Source: Marinobacter xestospongiae
GTDB taxonomy: Bacteria > Pseudomonadota > Gammaproteobacteria > Pseudomonadales > Oleiphilaceae
Reading direction: 5' to 3'
Assembly (NCBI RefSeq): GCF_023156385.1
Contig: NZ_JAKZAK010000023.1
Coordinates: 38,781-102,780, forward strand
Length of the DNA stretch: 64,000 nt
This document shows, one piece after another, positions 43,603-52,342 of this stretch. Within the stretch, counting starts at the first letter, position 1, and every line of letters begins with the position of its first letter. The notes beneath the pieces were generated by a model. The model had not been told where the DNA came from and ran no database searches. It was given only the letters and a program-made list of their open reading frames with translations. Position numbers and translations under genes: made by a program.

Positions 43603-44088
43603 TCAGGCGCCAACCCCGGTGGGGTAGAAGCCCTGGGCGTCCAGGGCCCGGCGGACCTCTGCCACCATCACATTCGGTAGTTGCCGGTAGTCGGGATAGG
43701 GCGTCAGCAGCAGGTGGGCCTGATTGTCGATGGCGATAGCGGAGCCTGGCGTCAACGGCTGCGCCTGATGGGTGTCGATCCCGAACCGGGCCAGGTTGTC
43801 CTGGCCACCGATCCAGTGCCAGCTTGGGGGTGTTGCCTCCAGTTCAGCGCTGAAACACAAAGCGGTGTCCCCGAACAGGGTCGTGTCCCGGTAGGTTCGC
43901 CAATCATCCGGTTGCGGACTGGCAACCTTGGCGAGCAGGGTGATGATCTTACGCCAGTGATTGGTGTTCCGGGCTATCAGGTCCCGGGCATCAGGACGTT
44001 CAGCCAACTGCGGCAGGCCATCTGGTTGGTGGGGGAGATAAAGCCGGAGTTTCGGGGCCGTTGAGCCGATACGGGTGATCTCTGTCAT
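43603..44088 (-). CDS. Hypothetical protein, 161 aa
   Basis: Starts at ATG 44088; open frame beyond runs through the terminator and into the peptidase gene and is not real. Soluble, tryptophan-containing sequence: LIARNTNHWRKIITLLAKVAS, FGDTALCFSAELEATPPSWHWIGG, then AIDNQAHLLLTPYPDYRQLPN. No signal, helix or cofactor motif. It precedes the DUF72 gene by about 50 nt on the same strand and may share its transcript. I cannot name a family. Confidence 0.68.
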   Translation of the reverse strand: MTEITRIGSTAPKLRLYLPHQPDGLPQLAERPDARDLIARNTNHWRKIITLLAKVASPQPDDWRTYRDTTLFGDTALCFSAELEATPPSWHWIGGQDNLARFGIDTHQAQPLTPGSAIAIDNQAHLLLTPYPDYRQLPNVMVAEVRRALDAQGFYPTGVGA

Positions 44089-44134
44089 GTCGATGCGCTG
44101 GGGTTTTCCTGCCGTGGGTCTTCGTGGGTGTAAT

Positions 44135-44168
44135 GCACAGGGGGCTGCCAGAAGGCAGCCCCCTGTGC
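44135..44168. terminator. Perfect 15-bp hairpin, likely terminator of the M28 peptidase
   Basis: GCACAGGGGGCTGCC (44135-44149) pairs fully with 44154-44168 around AGAA, 24 nt beyond the minus-strand peptidase stop. No U-run, but its stability and place between two genes make transcription termination the best reading. Confidence 0.7.
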
Positions 44169-44191
44169 TGGAGGGACAGGTTAAACCGATA

Positions 44192-45808
44192 CTACCGAAT
44201 CCACTTGTCGCCCCAATGGGTGGCTGTGCGCTGCTGTGCTGAGCGAAGCACGCCAACGACCGGAGCGCTTTCCTCGGCGGCGTCGATCTCATCATCGATG
44301 AGCTCCGTGGACAGGGACAACCAGCTGGTGACAAACGCCGCGGCGTCGCCGTTCAGCTCCAAGGCCAACTCATCAATGTTGGTCAGGTCATCGCAGCCGG
44401 AATGATAGCAGGGATCAAAGGCCACTCCCGCTTCGCCACCGAACTTGGCGGCCTGCTCCTCGGTCTTCAGTACCTCTGCGCCAGTGAACAGGCCACCAAA
44501 GGCGATTCCGTCCTCAAAGAACTGGGCGTAGTCGGAGCGGAAGCTGATCTCGGTACCCTCAAAGGCGATGCCCCGCAGGTCAAAGTAGCGCTCGAACAGG
44601 GCCTCGGTGGCCGCCGATCCTGGCGGTCCCTGAAGCCCGAAATCGGAACCGTCGCCATCATAGATGAAGTTGCCAAAGTTCGGCGAACCAATCATGTCGT
44701 AATTGAGGTAGACCTTGATACGGTCCTTTTCCGCCTGGGACAGATTATTGACGTAGTAGGTCGACCCGACCAGGCCGGCTTCCTCGGCACCCCACCAGGC
44801 AAAACGTACCTGGTTGTTGGGAAAGGCGTGCTTCATCTGAAGCGCCAGCTCCAGCAAGGCCGCACTGCCCGATCCATTGTCGTTGATACCGGCACCTTCA
44901 TAGACCGAGTCCAGATGGGCGCCGGTCATCACCACGTTGTCGGGATTGCCACGGCTGGTTTCGGTGATCAGGTTGAAGGTCTCGGTCTGCTCCCGGACCA
45001 CATCGGTGACCACGCGAACCTCGACGTCACCGGCTTCAACCCAGGCGGCGCCGGTGTCGTAGCTGGCGAACACGGCGGGAATGCCGCCGGCGTAGTCATC
45101 GCCCAAAGTGGCGTTGAGCAGGCCCTTGCGATCCTCGGTATCGCCCTGGTTGAAGATCACCACTGCGGCCGCACCGGCATTGGCTGCGTTTGAGGCTTTC
45201 TGGCCAAAGGTGCAGGCCCCGCGCTGTACGACCGCAACGGCTCCGGCCGGGAAACCGGCAAAGTCCGCGGCTTCGCAGCCGCTGGTGGAGGTGTTGCCGA
45301 GCCCGAGCTGGACATCAACTCCAACCGCCAGGCCAGATATATCGCCGGGTTCGGTTTGGGATAGATAGGTGAAATCCTGATCCCAGACGTAGCTCTGCGG
45401 CACCGGGGCCAGCGCCTCGAGAATGCCTTCGCCCTGCGGGTAGTAGGCATTGAACGGGAAGGGCTGGATTGAGACCTCGTAGCCAACGCTTTCCAGGGTG
45501 GTCCTGAGGTAGTCGATGGAGGCGTCATAGCCCGCCAGGCCGGCTGCCCGGTTGCCGTCATTGGCTTGGGCAATGCCGTTCAGGCGATCCAGATGGTACT
45601 GCACGCTGGAGGCCTGCATACACCGTGGCAGGCCGAACGGCGTGCTGTTCAGCAAGCCAAAACGACATTCAAACGGGCCGAGCTGCCCGGGACTCCAGAA
45701 GTCGTTGAGGATGTCCGATGAGGCGTGCTGATTGGGTGCTGCGTGTGCCGAGAAGGTAAAGCAAAGAGAGGTTAAAGCCAGGGTACGGCTGATCGTGCTG
45801 ATAGTCAT
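44192..45808 (-). CDS. Secreted M28 family aminopeptidase with PA domain
   Basis: 538 aa from ATG 45808 (GGAGAAC 5 nt upstream). Signal peptide ALTSLCFTFSAHA. A PA insert (GCEAADFAGFPAGAVAVVQRG and CTFGQKASNAANAGAAAVVI) precedes the zinc peptidase core: MTGAHLDSVYEGAGINDNGSG (His, Asp), WWGAEEAGLVGS (Glu-Glu), LNYDMIGSPN (Asp) and CYHSGCDDLTNID (His). Zinc aminopeptidases of this kind release N-terminal Leu-type residues from exported peptides. Close to Vibrio/Streptomyces-type secreted aminopeptidases. The 5' leader is unusually structured. Confidence 0.93.
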   Translation of the reverse strand: MTISTISRTLALTSLCFTFSAHAAPNQHASSDILNDFWSPGQLGPFECRFGLLNSTPFGLPRCMQASSVQYHLDRLNGIAQANDGNRAAGLAGYDASIDYLRTTLESVGYEVSIQPFPFNAYYPQGEGILEALAPVPQSYVWDQDFTYLSQTEPGDISGLAVGVDVQLGLGNTSTSGCEAADFAGFPAGAVAVVQRGACTFGQKASNAANAGAAAVVIFNQGDTEDRKGLLNATLGDDYAGGIPAVFASYDTGAAWVEAGDVEVRVVTDVVREQTETFNLITETSRGNPDNVVMTGAHLDSVYEGAGINDNGSGSAALLELALQMKHAFPNNQVRFAWWGAEEAGLVGSTYYVNNLSQAEKDRIKVYLNYDMIGSPNFGNFIYDGDGSDFGLQGPPGSAATEALFERYFDLRGIAFEGTEISFRSDYAQFFEDGIAFGGLFTGAEVLKTEEQAAKFGGEAGVAFDPCYHSGCDDLTNIDELALELNGDAAAFVTSWLSLSTELIDDEIDAAEESAPVVGVLRSAQQRTATHWGDKWIR

Positions 45809-45840
45809 TGTAGTTCTCCAATCCTGGGAGTTTTTTGTCG

Positions 45841-45886
45841 GGGAGCTTGTAGACGCTCCCTGAACCCGCTTGTGGCGGGCGTTCAG
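45841..45886 (-). promoter_or_regulatory. Two adjacent hairpins between the LysR gene and the peptidase gene
   Basis: GGGAGC/GCTCCC (45841-45860, 8-nt loop) abuts a second stem, CTGAAC/GTTCAG plus CCGC/GCGG (45860-45886). They lie 33-78 nt upstream of the peptidase ATG at 45808 and 118 nt after the LysR stop. They could be a structured 5' leader or a rho-assisted terminator of the LysR gene. I match no known riboswitch. Confidence 0.4.
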
Positions 45887-46003
45887 CACAGGAGCCCGAA
45901 AGGGTAACTTCCGGGGTTCCCGGGCACCGTGACTTCCTGAGGTGCCAACGAACAGACTAGACGTGGATTTCTGGCGCTTCCAATTATTTGCAGCTTGCGT
46001 GTG

Positions 46004-46885
46004 TTATTCCTCCCAGTCGCGGAAGTATTCAAGCAGATGATCGATGGCGAGCCTGGCCCTCAGCGGCTGGAAGCGACGGTTGTGGTAGACGATCCAGCTG
46101 CTGCTGCCCTGGCTCCAGTAGGGCTTGAGCACCGGCACCAGGTTGCCGTTTTTCACGCTCCCCAGAAAACTGCTCCTGGGCATGTAGGCGATACCCAGGC
46201 CCTGTTTGCAGGCCTGGACGATGGCGTGGGCGTTGTTGCTGCGCCAGCGACCGCGAACCCGGAATTCGAAGCGTTGGTCGTCCCGCTCGAATCGCCAGAG
46301 GTCGTTGTTGGTGACCAGGCAGCTGTGATGACGGAGTTGATCCGGGTGGGTTGGCGTGCCGTGCCTGGCAAGATAGTCGTCACTGGCAGCGGCCATCATG
46401 GGGCGATCCAGCAGCTTACGGGCAACCAGACCGGAGTCCTGCAGGCGACCAAAGCGAATGGCGAAATCAATGCCGTCGTCCACGAAGTTGACCATGCGGC
46501 TGTTGAAATCCATGTCGATGGTCAGCTCCGGGTGGTGGCTGGCAAAGTCGAGCAGGGCGGGTGCGACGTACTGCTCTGCGAAGGCTCCAGCGGCGCTGAC
46601 ACGGAGGGTCCCGCTTAGCGTCACCTGCTCGGCACTGACCTGTTCATTGGCCTGCTGCAGTCCGGTCATCAGTTCCTTGCAGTGTTGGTAATAACGCTCT
46701 CCGGCACTGGTCAGGCTCACCAGCCGGGTGGTCCGGGCGAAAAGGGCTGCTCCCAGGCGAGCCTCCAGCCGGGCTACCTGTCGGCTGACATGGCTGGTGC
46801 TGACGCCAAGTTGTCTGGCCGCTGCCGAAAAGCCCTGGCAGTCGGCCACGGTCACGAACTCGGGAATGCCTTCAAAGCTGTCCAT
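46004..46885 (-). CDS. LysR-type transcriptional regulator
   Basis: 293 aa. IPEFVTVADCQGFSAAARQL and GVSTSHVSRQVARLEARLG form the DNA-binding helix-turn-helix, of the CrgA/AaeR type. LSGTLRVSAAGAFAEQYVAP begins the effector domain; IDFAIRFGRLQDSGLVARKL and GLGIAYMPRSSFLGSV follow. Divergent from the DJ-1-like gene across 220 nt, which is its likely target. Confidence 0.92.
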   Translation of the reverse strand: MDSFEGIPEFVTVADCQGFSAAARQLGVSTSHVSRQVARLEARLGAALFARTTRLVSLTSAGERYYQHCKELMTGLQQANEQVSAEQVTLSGTLRVSAAGAFAEQYVAPALLDFASHHPELTIDMDFNSRMVNFVDDGIDFAIRFGRLQDSGLVARKLLDRPMMAAASDDYLARHGTPTHPDQLRHHSCLVTNNDLWRFERDDQRFEFRVRGRWRSNNAHAIVQACKQGLGIAYMPRSSFLGSVKNGNLVPVLKPYWSQGSSSWIVYHNRRFQPLRARLAIDHLLEYFRDWEE

Positions 46886-47105
46886 CAGAGCTATCCTTCA
46901 GAGCTGTCCATCAAAGCGACACCTGGAATCGGTGCTGCCAAGTTTACTGTTGTTATATGGCAATAGTCATTTGTCGTTTTCGGTGATTATCAGTTGGATG
47001 GTGACTAATTACACTTGGTCGGAGCCCTCTTAGGGAGAATCGAAACGGCATTCCCGGATGCCTGCAAGCCAGAAACTGAGTCAGACACAAACAGGAGAAT
47101 GCGCC

Positions 47106-47777
47106 ATGAAAAAAGTACTGATCTTTGTGACCAATCACGCCACCCTCGGCGAAACCGGCGAGCCTAACGGCACCTTTGCGCCGGAACTGACCCACGCCTT
47201 GAAAGAGATCCTCAACGCCGGTTTTGACTACGATCTGGTGTCCATCAATGGTGGTAAGGCGCCCTTGTATGGCACCGATATTGAAGGGGATGAGGTGAAC
47301 CGCGAGATTCTGGCCGATGATGCCTTCCAGAATCGGATCAACAACACCCTGCCGGTAACGGCTGTACGGGTGGAAGACTATGACGCCATTTTCTATCCTG
47401 GGGGTTTTGGCCTGTTGTCAGATCTCGCAACCAATGACACGGTCGCCAGGCTCAGTGCACAGCACTACGAAGGGGGCGGTGTTCTGGCGGCGGTATGCCA
47501 TGGCCCGGCCGGATTGTTGCCGATTACCCTGAGCAATGGCGAGAAGTTGCTGGCGAGCAAGGCGGTGACCGGTTTCACCCGGGAAGAGGAAGTGGATTAC
47601 GGTACCCTGGACAAGATTCCATTCCTGCTGGAAGAGTCGCTCGCCCGTACCGCACGGCAGTACAGCAAAGTCCAGCCCTGGCAGGAACTGGTGGTGGAGG
47701 ATGATCGGGTGATCACCGGCCAGAACCCCGCCAGCGCCCACGCCGTTGGTGCCGCCCTGGTTCAGCGGCTGGCCTGA
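47106..47777 (+). CDS. DJ-1/PfpI family (type 1 glutamine amidotransferase-like) protein
   Basis: 223 aa from ATG 47106 (CAGGAG 8 nt upstream). VLIFVTNHATLGETGEPNGTFAPEL opens the Hsp31/YhbO-like fold; FYPGGFGLLSDLATN and the nucleophile elbow AAVCHGPAGLLP (Cys) follow, then GFTREEEVDYGTLDKIPFLLEE. Related proteins act as glyoxalase III/deglycase or chaperones under carbonyl or oxidative stress. LysR neighbour likely controls it. Ends at a bidirectional terminator. Confidence 0.91.
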   Translation: MKKVLIFVTNHATLGETGEPNGTFAPELTHALKEILNAGFDYDLVSINGGKAPLYGTDIEGDEVNREILADDAFQNRINNTLPVTAVRVEDYDAIFYPGGFGLLSDLATNDTVARLSAQHYEGGGVLAAVCHGPAGLLPITLSNGEKLLASKAVTGFTREEEVDYGTLDKIPFLLEESLARTARQYSKVQPWQELVVEDDRVITGQNPASAHAVGAALVQRLA

Positions 47778-47792
47778 GCAACAGACAGGCAC

Positions 47793-47822
47793 AAAAAAAG
47801 GCAGCCGAAGCTGCCTTTTTTA
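47793..47822. terminator. Bidirectional intrinsic terminator
   Basis: GGCAGC and GCTGCC pair around CGAA, flanked by A-run on the left and T-run on the right (47793-47822), so it works for the DJ-1 gene on plus and the cold-shock gene on minus. Confidence 0.92.
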
Positions 47823-47837
47823 TTCGTTGTCGCTGAT

Positions 47838-48044
47838 TTACAGCGGAACAACGTTCTCTGCCTGAGGGCCTTTCTGGCCTTCAGTTACAGTGAATTCAAC
47901 CTGTTGGCCTTCGGCCAGGGTCTTGAAGCCACTGCTTTGAATAGCGCTGAAGTGAACAAAGACGTCCGGACCGCCTTCACGGGTGATGAAGCCGAAGCCC
48001 TTGGATTCGTTGAAGAACTTGACGGTGCCAGTGATAGTAGACAT
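47838..48044 (-). CDS. Cold-shock domain protein, CspA family
   Basis: 68 aa. MSTITGTVKFFNESKGFGFI and DVFVHFSAIQ are the RNP1 and RNP2 nucleic-acid-binding motifs; GPQAENVVPL ends the barrel. Acts as an RNA chaperone. Start at ATG 48044, with AGGA about 9 nt upstream. The 250-nt region upstream has no gene and, in line with cspA family genes, may contain a long 5' leader: a TTGGCT/TAGAGT pair with 18-nt spacing near 48210-48240 (minus strand) could be its promoter. Confidence 0.95.
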   Translation of the reverse strand: MSTITGTVKFFNESKGFGFITREGGPDVFVHFSAIQSSGFKTLAEGQQVEFTVTEGQKGPQAENVVPL

Positions 48045-48298
48045 AGATATAAATCCTGAAATCAAATATTTTATTGTGTTGCCGTCATCAACAGGATGAT
48101 CGGCTAACGGATGCGGGAACTAATAAACAGGCGTGATCAGAAACAGGACGGTGTACTACTACTGGGAACGTCTTATTCGTGAACTGCTTTGCTAACTCTT
48201 TCCTACGAGCATTACTCTACTCCGATTTTTCTGAATAAGCCAAGCTTTTCTTTGTAGGCAAAAGCCGTAATGTCGAATGGCTGCTTCCGAAACCGGCA

Positions 48299-49432
48299 TC
48301 ACGGCCTGGCGGGCCTGCCCTGCCGGCTGCGCCACTGGCTGGGTGTGAGGTTGTTCCAGGCCTTGAAGGCGCGGGTGAAATTGGCGGGTTCGGAGTAGCC
48401 GAGTAACCCGGCAATACGGTGGATGTCCAGTTCTGGCATCAACAGCAGCTGGCGACTGTCCCGTTGGCGGGCTTCTTCCAGCAACTGTTTATAGTTGTAG
48501 CCCTGTTCCTGCAACCGTCGCCGCAAGGTTCGTGGCGACAGACACAACTGTGCGGCGACCTGCTCGGGGGTGGGGTATCCGGTCGGACCGGGGGTCAGTG
48601 CCGTTCGGGTTCGCTGCAGTACGTCGCTATCGCTGTCCATCAACGCGCTTTCCCGCTCGCACTGGCTGATGGCCTGGGCCAGTCCCTCCGGGTTGGCGGT
48701 GGGGAGCGGCTCGTCCAGCCAGGCCCGGTCTGAGCGAATCAGCAGCCCAGCCCGGGGCATGCCGAAGCGCACCGGTGGCAGGTCAGGGCGCCAGGTCTCG
48801 AAGCCGGCGGGCGCTTCACCCTGCAACCAGAGTTCCTGGTACACCGACAGCGACGGTGACACCAGCTGCAACCCCCGATACATGCTGGTCAATGTCGAGC
48901 TGAACAGGGGCTCCCGCAGGTTGACGGAAATCGGCAACTCCGGCACCAGCTCCAGCATCAGGTCGAAGCCCTCTTCCGTAACCATCAGCAGCACGCCACG
49001 CCCCCGCAAGTGCCAGAATTGCTTGAGGATCTGAGTAGCCTGTCGGGCGGTGTCAGCGCACATCAGGGCGTAGCCAAGGCTTCCGTGCGCGGTCAGTGGC
49101 AGTCGCAGGCCCGCCTGGAAGCCCAGGGTGGCGTCGCCGGTCAGTGCCAGTGCGGATTCCAGGATGCGCGAGCTGGCTGCCAGGGACAGGCGACCGGCGG
49201 GATCATCCAGAACATCGCCTGCCAGACCCGCGCGAGCGAGCACCCGGTCACCGCTTACACCCAGCGACTCGGCGATCTCCACAAACATCCGTGGGTAGGT
49301 GACAGGCTGGTTGGCCTGGTGAACCCAGGCTGGTTCTGCTGCTGCGTGAGAATGGGGGGTATTGCGGGACACGGTTGGCCACCAATGACAAGAGCTTTGT
49401 CCAGCCAGCATCTCACGCACAAGTGCGGCCAA
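48299..49432 (-). CDS. AraC-family regulator with arabinose-binding-like N-domain
   Basis: Up to 377 aa; the first 40 residues are doubtful and a start at 49411 or an internal start is possible. The N-terminal ligand domain (VTYPRMFVEIAESLGVSGDRV ... LPLTAHGSLGYALMCAD) is the PF12625 type found in OruR/ArgR-like regulators. The C-terminal AraC domain has PTPEQVAAQLCLSPRTLRRRL and AGLLGYSEPANFTRAFKAW. It faces the PF10118 gene 99 nt away, an arrangement that suggests inducible control of that gene by a lipid-like molecule. Confidence 0.89.
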   Translation of the reverse strand: MAALVREMLAGQSSCHWWPTVSRNTPHSHAAAEPAWVHQANQPVTYPRMFVEIAESLGVSGDRVLARAGLAGDVLDDPAGRLSLAASSRILESALALTGDATLGFQAGLRLPLTAHGSLGYALMCADTARQATQILKQFWHLRGRGVLLMVTEEGFDLMLELVPELPISVNLREPLFSSTLTSMYRGLQLVSPSLSVYQELWLQGEAPAGFETWRPDLPPVRFGMPRAGLLIRSDRAWLDEPLPTANPEGLAQAISQCERESALMDSDSDVLQRTRTALTPGPTGYPTPEQVAAQLCLSPRTLRRRLQEQGYNYKQLLEEARQRDSRQLLLMPELDIHRIAGLLGYSEPANFTRAFKAWNNLTPSQWRSRQGRPARP

Positions 49433-49531
49433 CCATTACTTTAGAGGCCATAGCGCAGCAAGCAGTGGCATGCCCATTGACAGAACGACCACTGAAACAG
49501 AACAACAACGAGCTGATCGAGGAGAGCTGAG

Positions 49532-50407
49532 ATGAACGCTGTTGCCAATGCGATTGCCCGGGTATCCAGAAACACCCCGCGCACGGTTGCAACGCCAGCC
49601 GGCCTGGTACCGACCGTGCGTCGGCCGACATTTGACCTGGCGGCGGATGTCCCCAGGTACTGGTGGGACAACAATCCCGTCAAAACCCTGCTGTTGGCGG
49701 CACTGTCCTCCGGCTTTCCCCCGGGGGAAAAGTTCTTCATCGATTCGGTGCGGTATTACCAGGATCGAATCCGCGATCCGGAGCTTCAGAAGGCGATTCG
49801 GGGATTTATCGGGCAGGAGGCCCATCATTCCCGGGAGCACAAACAGCTGAATGGTTTTCTTGAGGAACGTGGGGTTGCTTTGGGTCGGCTGGAGCGCGAG
49901 GTCGAAGACTTCATGAACTGGATGCGTCGCAACTTCAGTCCCGAGCGCCAACTTGCCCATACCGTGGCTGTCGAGCATTTCACGGCGTTGATGGCTGAGG
50001 AATTCCTGCTCAAGTATGACGCCCTGGATGAGATGGACCCGCGGATGGCGCCAATCTGGGCCTGGCATGCCATCGAGGAGTCGGAGCACAAGGCGGTTGC
50101 GTTCGATGTCTACCGAGCCATCGGAGGCAGCGAGGCGGTGCGGCTCTCGGAAATGCTGGTGGTGAGTGTGGTGTTCCCGGTGTTCACCAGTCTTCACGTG
50201 CTCCAGTTGATGAGGGAAGACGGTCAGCTTGGCAATCTCGGAGCCTGGGCCAGTGCCGCAAACTACCTGTGGGGACGTCCGGGGGTATTTCGGCGGCTGT
50301 TACCGTCCTACTTCAAGTACTACAGTCCGCGCTTCCACCCCTGGAATCACGATGCCCGTGACCTGGTCGAGAAGGCCAAACGGCGCTGGCTGGGAGCCAA
50401 CGCCTGA
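49532..50407 (+). CDS. Metal-dependent hydrolase, PF10118 family (second copy)
   Basis: 291 aa; CGAGGAGAG precedes the ATG. Same ligand layout as the paralogue at 41372-42310: IGQEAHHSREHKQL, VAVEHFTALMAEEF, AIEESEHKAVAFDVYR and FHPWNHDARD. Shorter hydrophobic part (MLVVSVVFPVFTSLHVL). Its own AraC regulator is divergent, unlike the first copy, which sits in an operon with BVMO and SDR; the two probably serve different inducers. Reaction unknown. Confidence 0.88.
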   Translation: MNAVANAIARVSRNTPRTVATPAGLVPTVRRPTFDLAADVPRYWWDNNPVKTLLLAALSSGFPPGEKFFIDSVRYYQDRIRDPELQKAIRGFIGQEAHHSREHKQLNGFLEERGVALGRLEREVEDFMNWMRRNFSPERQLAHTVAVEHFTALMAEEFLLKYDALDEMDPRMAPIWAWHAIEESEHKAVAFDVYRAIGGSEAVRLSEMLVVSVVFPVFTSLHVLQLMREDGQLGNLGAWASAANYLWGRPGVFRRLLPSYFKYYSPRFHPWNHDARDLVEKAKRRWLGANA

Positions 50408-50419
50408 CCTTCGGCCGGG

Positions 50420-50824
50420 TCAGTCGGACAAACGGTTGCCCGACGCTTTACCCTGGCAGCGAAACACCAAAGCGCTGGCCAGGGTAAACAGCAGAATACC
50501 GATTGCATCTGCCAGCAGATCCTGCGCATCCAGGGTTCGGTGGGGTAGCCAGGCCTGACTTAACTCCTCTCCCACTGCAAACACGGTGACAGCAAAGGTG
50601 CCAAAGTAGACCCGCAGTGGCCCGACATTCAGAGTTTTCAGCTCTAGTGCCAGATTCAACACGAACGTCATCAGTCCGTAGAGCAGCAGGTGGGCAAGTT
50701 TGTCCTGGAAGGGCAACAGCCGCACCAGCTCCAGGGGCAGTCGGCTACCCGTGTCAGCCAGATAGATAATCCACAACAACAGCGCAAACAGAATCAGGGC
50801 AAGCCAGCTCAACGGTTTTTTCAT
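50420..50824 (-). CDS. VanZ-like family membrane protein
   Basis: 134 aa with four membrane helices: WLALILFALLLWIIYLAD, LAHLLLYGLMTFVLNLAL, YFGTFAVTVFAVGEEL and ILLFTLASALVF. The conserved PFQDKLAHLLLYG (Asp-Lys ... His) and GEELSQAWLPHRTLDAQDLLADAIG are the VanZ family marks. The family confers teicoplanin resistance in enterococci but is mostly uncharacterised elsewhere. Start at ATG 50824; open frame upstream is unlikely. Convergent with the PF10118 gene. Confidence 0.87.
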   Translation of the reverse strand: MKKPLSWLALILFALLLWIIYLADTGSRLPLELVRLLPFQDKLAHLLLYGLMTFVLNLALELKTLNVGPLRVYFGTFAVTVFAVGEELSQAWLPHRTLDAQDLLADAIGILLFTLASALVFRCQGKASGNRLSD

Positions 50825-51010
50825 CAGTCCACCACAGGTCGGAAGAAGGCAGCAGCGTCGCTCCCTAGATCCAACCATGTTGCCGGCCCGGGGTGGCAAA
50901 GCCGGGCCTGGATTGTGATGAAATGTGGCTGGCCTGCCGATGAGTTGCGTTTGTTTGAGCCGCGGGCGCCATTTCTTATCTGATGGCTTAACGTTCGCCT
51001 GAACGTGGCC

Positions 51011-52141
51011 TTACCACCCCATTCGGCGGTCGGAGTTGAAGATGAATACTGTCGGAATGTGGGCCAGTGAAATGCCCAGCAGCGTGACTGTGCCGGCGAT
51101 GAACTGGTCAATCAGTACGCCGACATCGAACGACAGCGTCAGGTAGCTGTTCAGGCTGAAGAGCGAGACCCCGTAAAGACACACGAAGATCAACGGCAGT
51201 TTGAATATGTAGTCGTCGAAGAGTCGCACCCGTTCGCCGTGGGCCAGCAGGTACAGCAGCAAAGCTGGTATCGCGATGTTGATGGCCAGGGTGGGGATGC
51301 TTTCGGGCAAAACGAGGCGGCTCGCAAACACCATCAATAGCATCAGTATCGGGTAGCCTACGAACGTGGCTAGTGGGGGGCGCTTGCGTTTCACCCGCTG
51401 GATCAGTTCAGACGGCGGCGGTACCTCGTGCTTGCAGGCGTGGCGGTAGAAACGTTTGTAGTGGGCATTGGCCAGGGGGCGTGAGGTCCACCATGAGCCG
51501 GTGTTTGCCCGGAACAGGAAGGGGCGGATACTGACGTTGCAGTCTTTCCGGCTGCGTTGGTCCAGTTTTGCCAATTGTGGCTGGAGCTGGTCGGCATCGC
51601 CCCGCAGGTCCACCACGATGATGTCGTAGTTGACGGCGGTAACCTGCTGACGGAAGTCCTCTGCCTGCTCTTCCGGGGTTTCATCCCACGGGTCGATGTT
51701 CAGCTCGTGCTGGATGATCGGAGCCAGCGTCGTCAGCGTTTCCCGGGTAATGTTGGCGGGCAGGCTGTTGTTGAAGACCAGCACGATCCGGCAGGTGCGG
51801 CTCCCCCACAGGCGAACCAATACACGGGCGGCGCTGTCGGCCAGGCTGCGTAACTGCTGGGACGCGAGCAGGACCTGTTCGGAAACACAGTCCGCCTCCA
51901 GCAACTCGGCAACGCCGCCGATGGGGCCGCCGACAAGTGGTTGCTCACGGTAGTGGGCAATTTCTTCTGCGATGAACTCACGTTCAACCTGAGTACGCTC
52001 CTCATCGCTGTCAGCGGCGCCCAGTCGCGCCCTGAACGCATCGTCTTCCGGCAAAGCCGGAAAGGTCTCCCTGTCCACCAGCACCGCGTAGCCTTTCTCC
52101 AGCAGCAGGCGCTGGGCAATTCGGTCTGCGTATGAGGTCAT
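51011..52141 (-). CDS. Polytopic membrane protein with large soluble N-domain, unknown function
   Basis: 376 aa from ATG 52141, which follows GGAGGAAGG. Residues 1-250 are soluble: a helical start (RIAQRLLLEKGYAVLVDRE), then a Rossmann-like sheet (RIVLVFNNSLPANITRE, NYDIIVVDLRGDADQLQ). Four helices fill the C-terminus: GYPILMLLMVFASRLVL, AINIAIPALLLYLLAHG, LPLIFVCLYGVSLFSL and IAGTVTLLGISLAHIPTVFIF. No family recognised. Alone on the minus strand, 201 nt from the divergent MBL gene. Confidence 0.75.
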   Translation of the reverse strand: MTSYADRIAQRLLLEKGYAVLVDRETFPALPEDDAFRARLGAADSDEERTQVEREFIAEEIAHYREQPLVGGPIGGVAELLEADCVSEQVLLASQQLRSLADSAARVLVRLWGSRTCRIVLVFNNSLPANITRETLTTLAPIIQHELNIDPWDETPEEQAEDFRQQVTAVNYDIIVVDLRGDADQLQPQLAKLDQRSRKDCNVSIRPFLFRANTGSWWTSRPLANAHYKRFYRHACKHEVPPPSELIQRVKRKRPPLATFVGYPILMLLMVFASRLVLPESIPTLAINIAIPALLLYLLAHGERVRLFDDYIFKLPLIFVCLYGVSLFSLNSYLTLSFDVGVLIDQFIAGTVTLLGISLAHIPTVFIFNSDRRMGW

Positions 52142-52342
52142 CCTTCCTCCCTGAATCTGTCGTTCCGTGACGGGACACTGATGCATCCTGCTCCAGCGTC
52201 ATTGTAGGGCGGCTTGTTGATGGATTCATCCCTTGAGCGAGCGAATTGCGGCATTGGCCACCGGACTATTGTCGGCCTGGGATCGGCCAGGGAGCTTTCG
52301 TATAGTGGGCGGCAATAATGAACAAGAAACAGGAGTTGTAGG

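Noticed and set aside
49460..49490. Sigma-54-like TGGCATG-N4-TTGA before the second PF10118 gene
   Set aside because: The -12 GC is missing and the neighbouring regulator is AraC type, which works with sigma-70.
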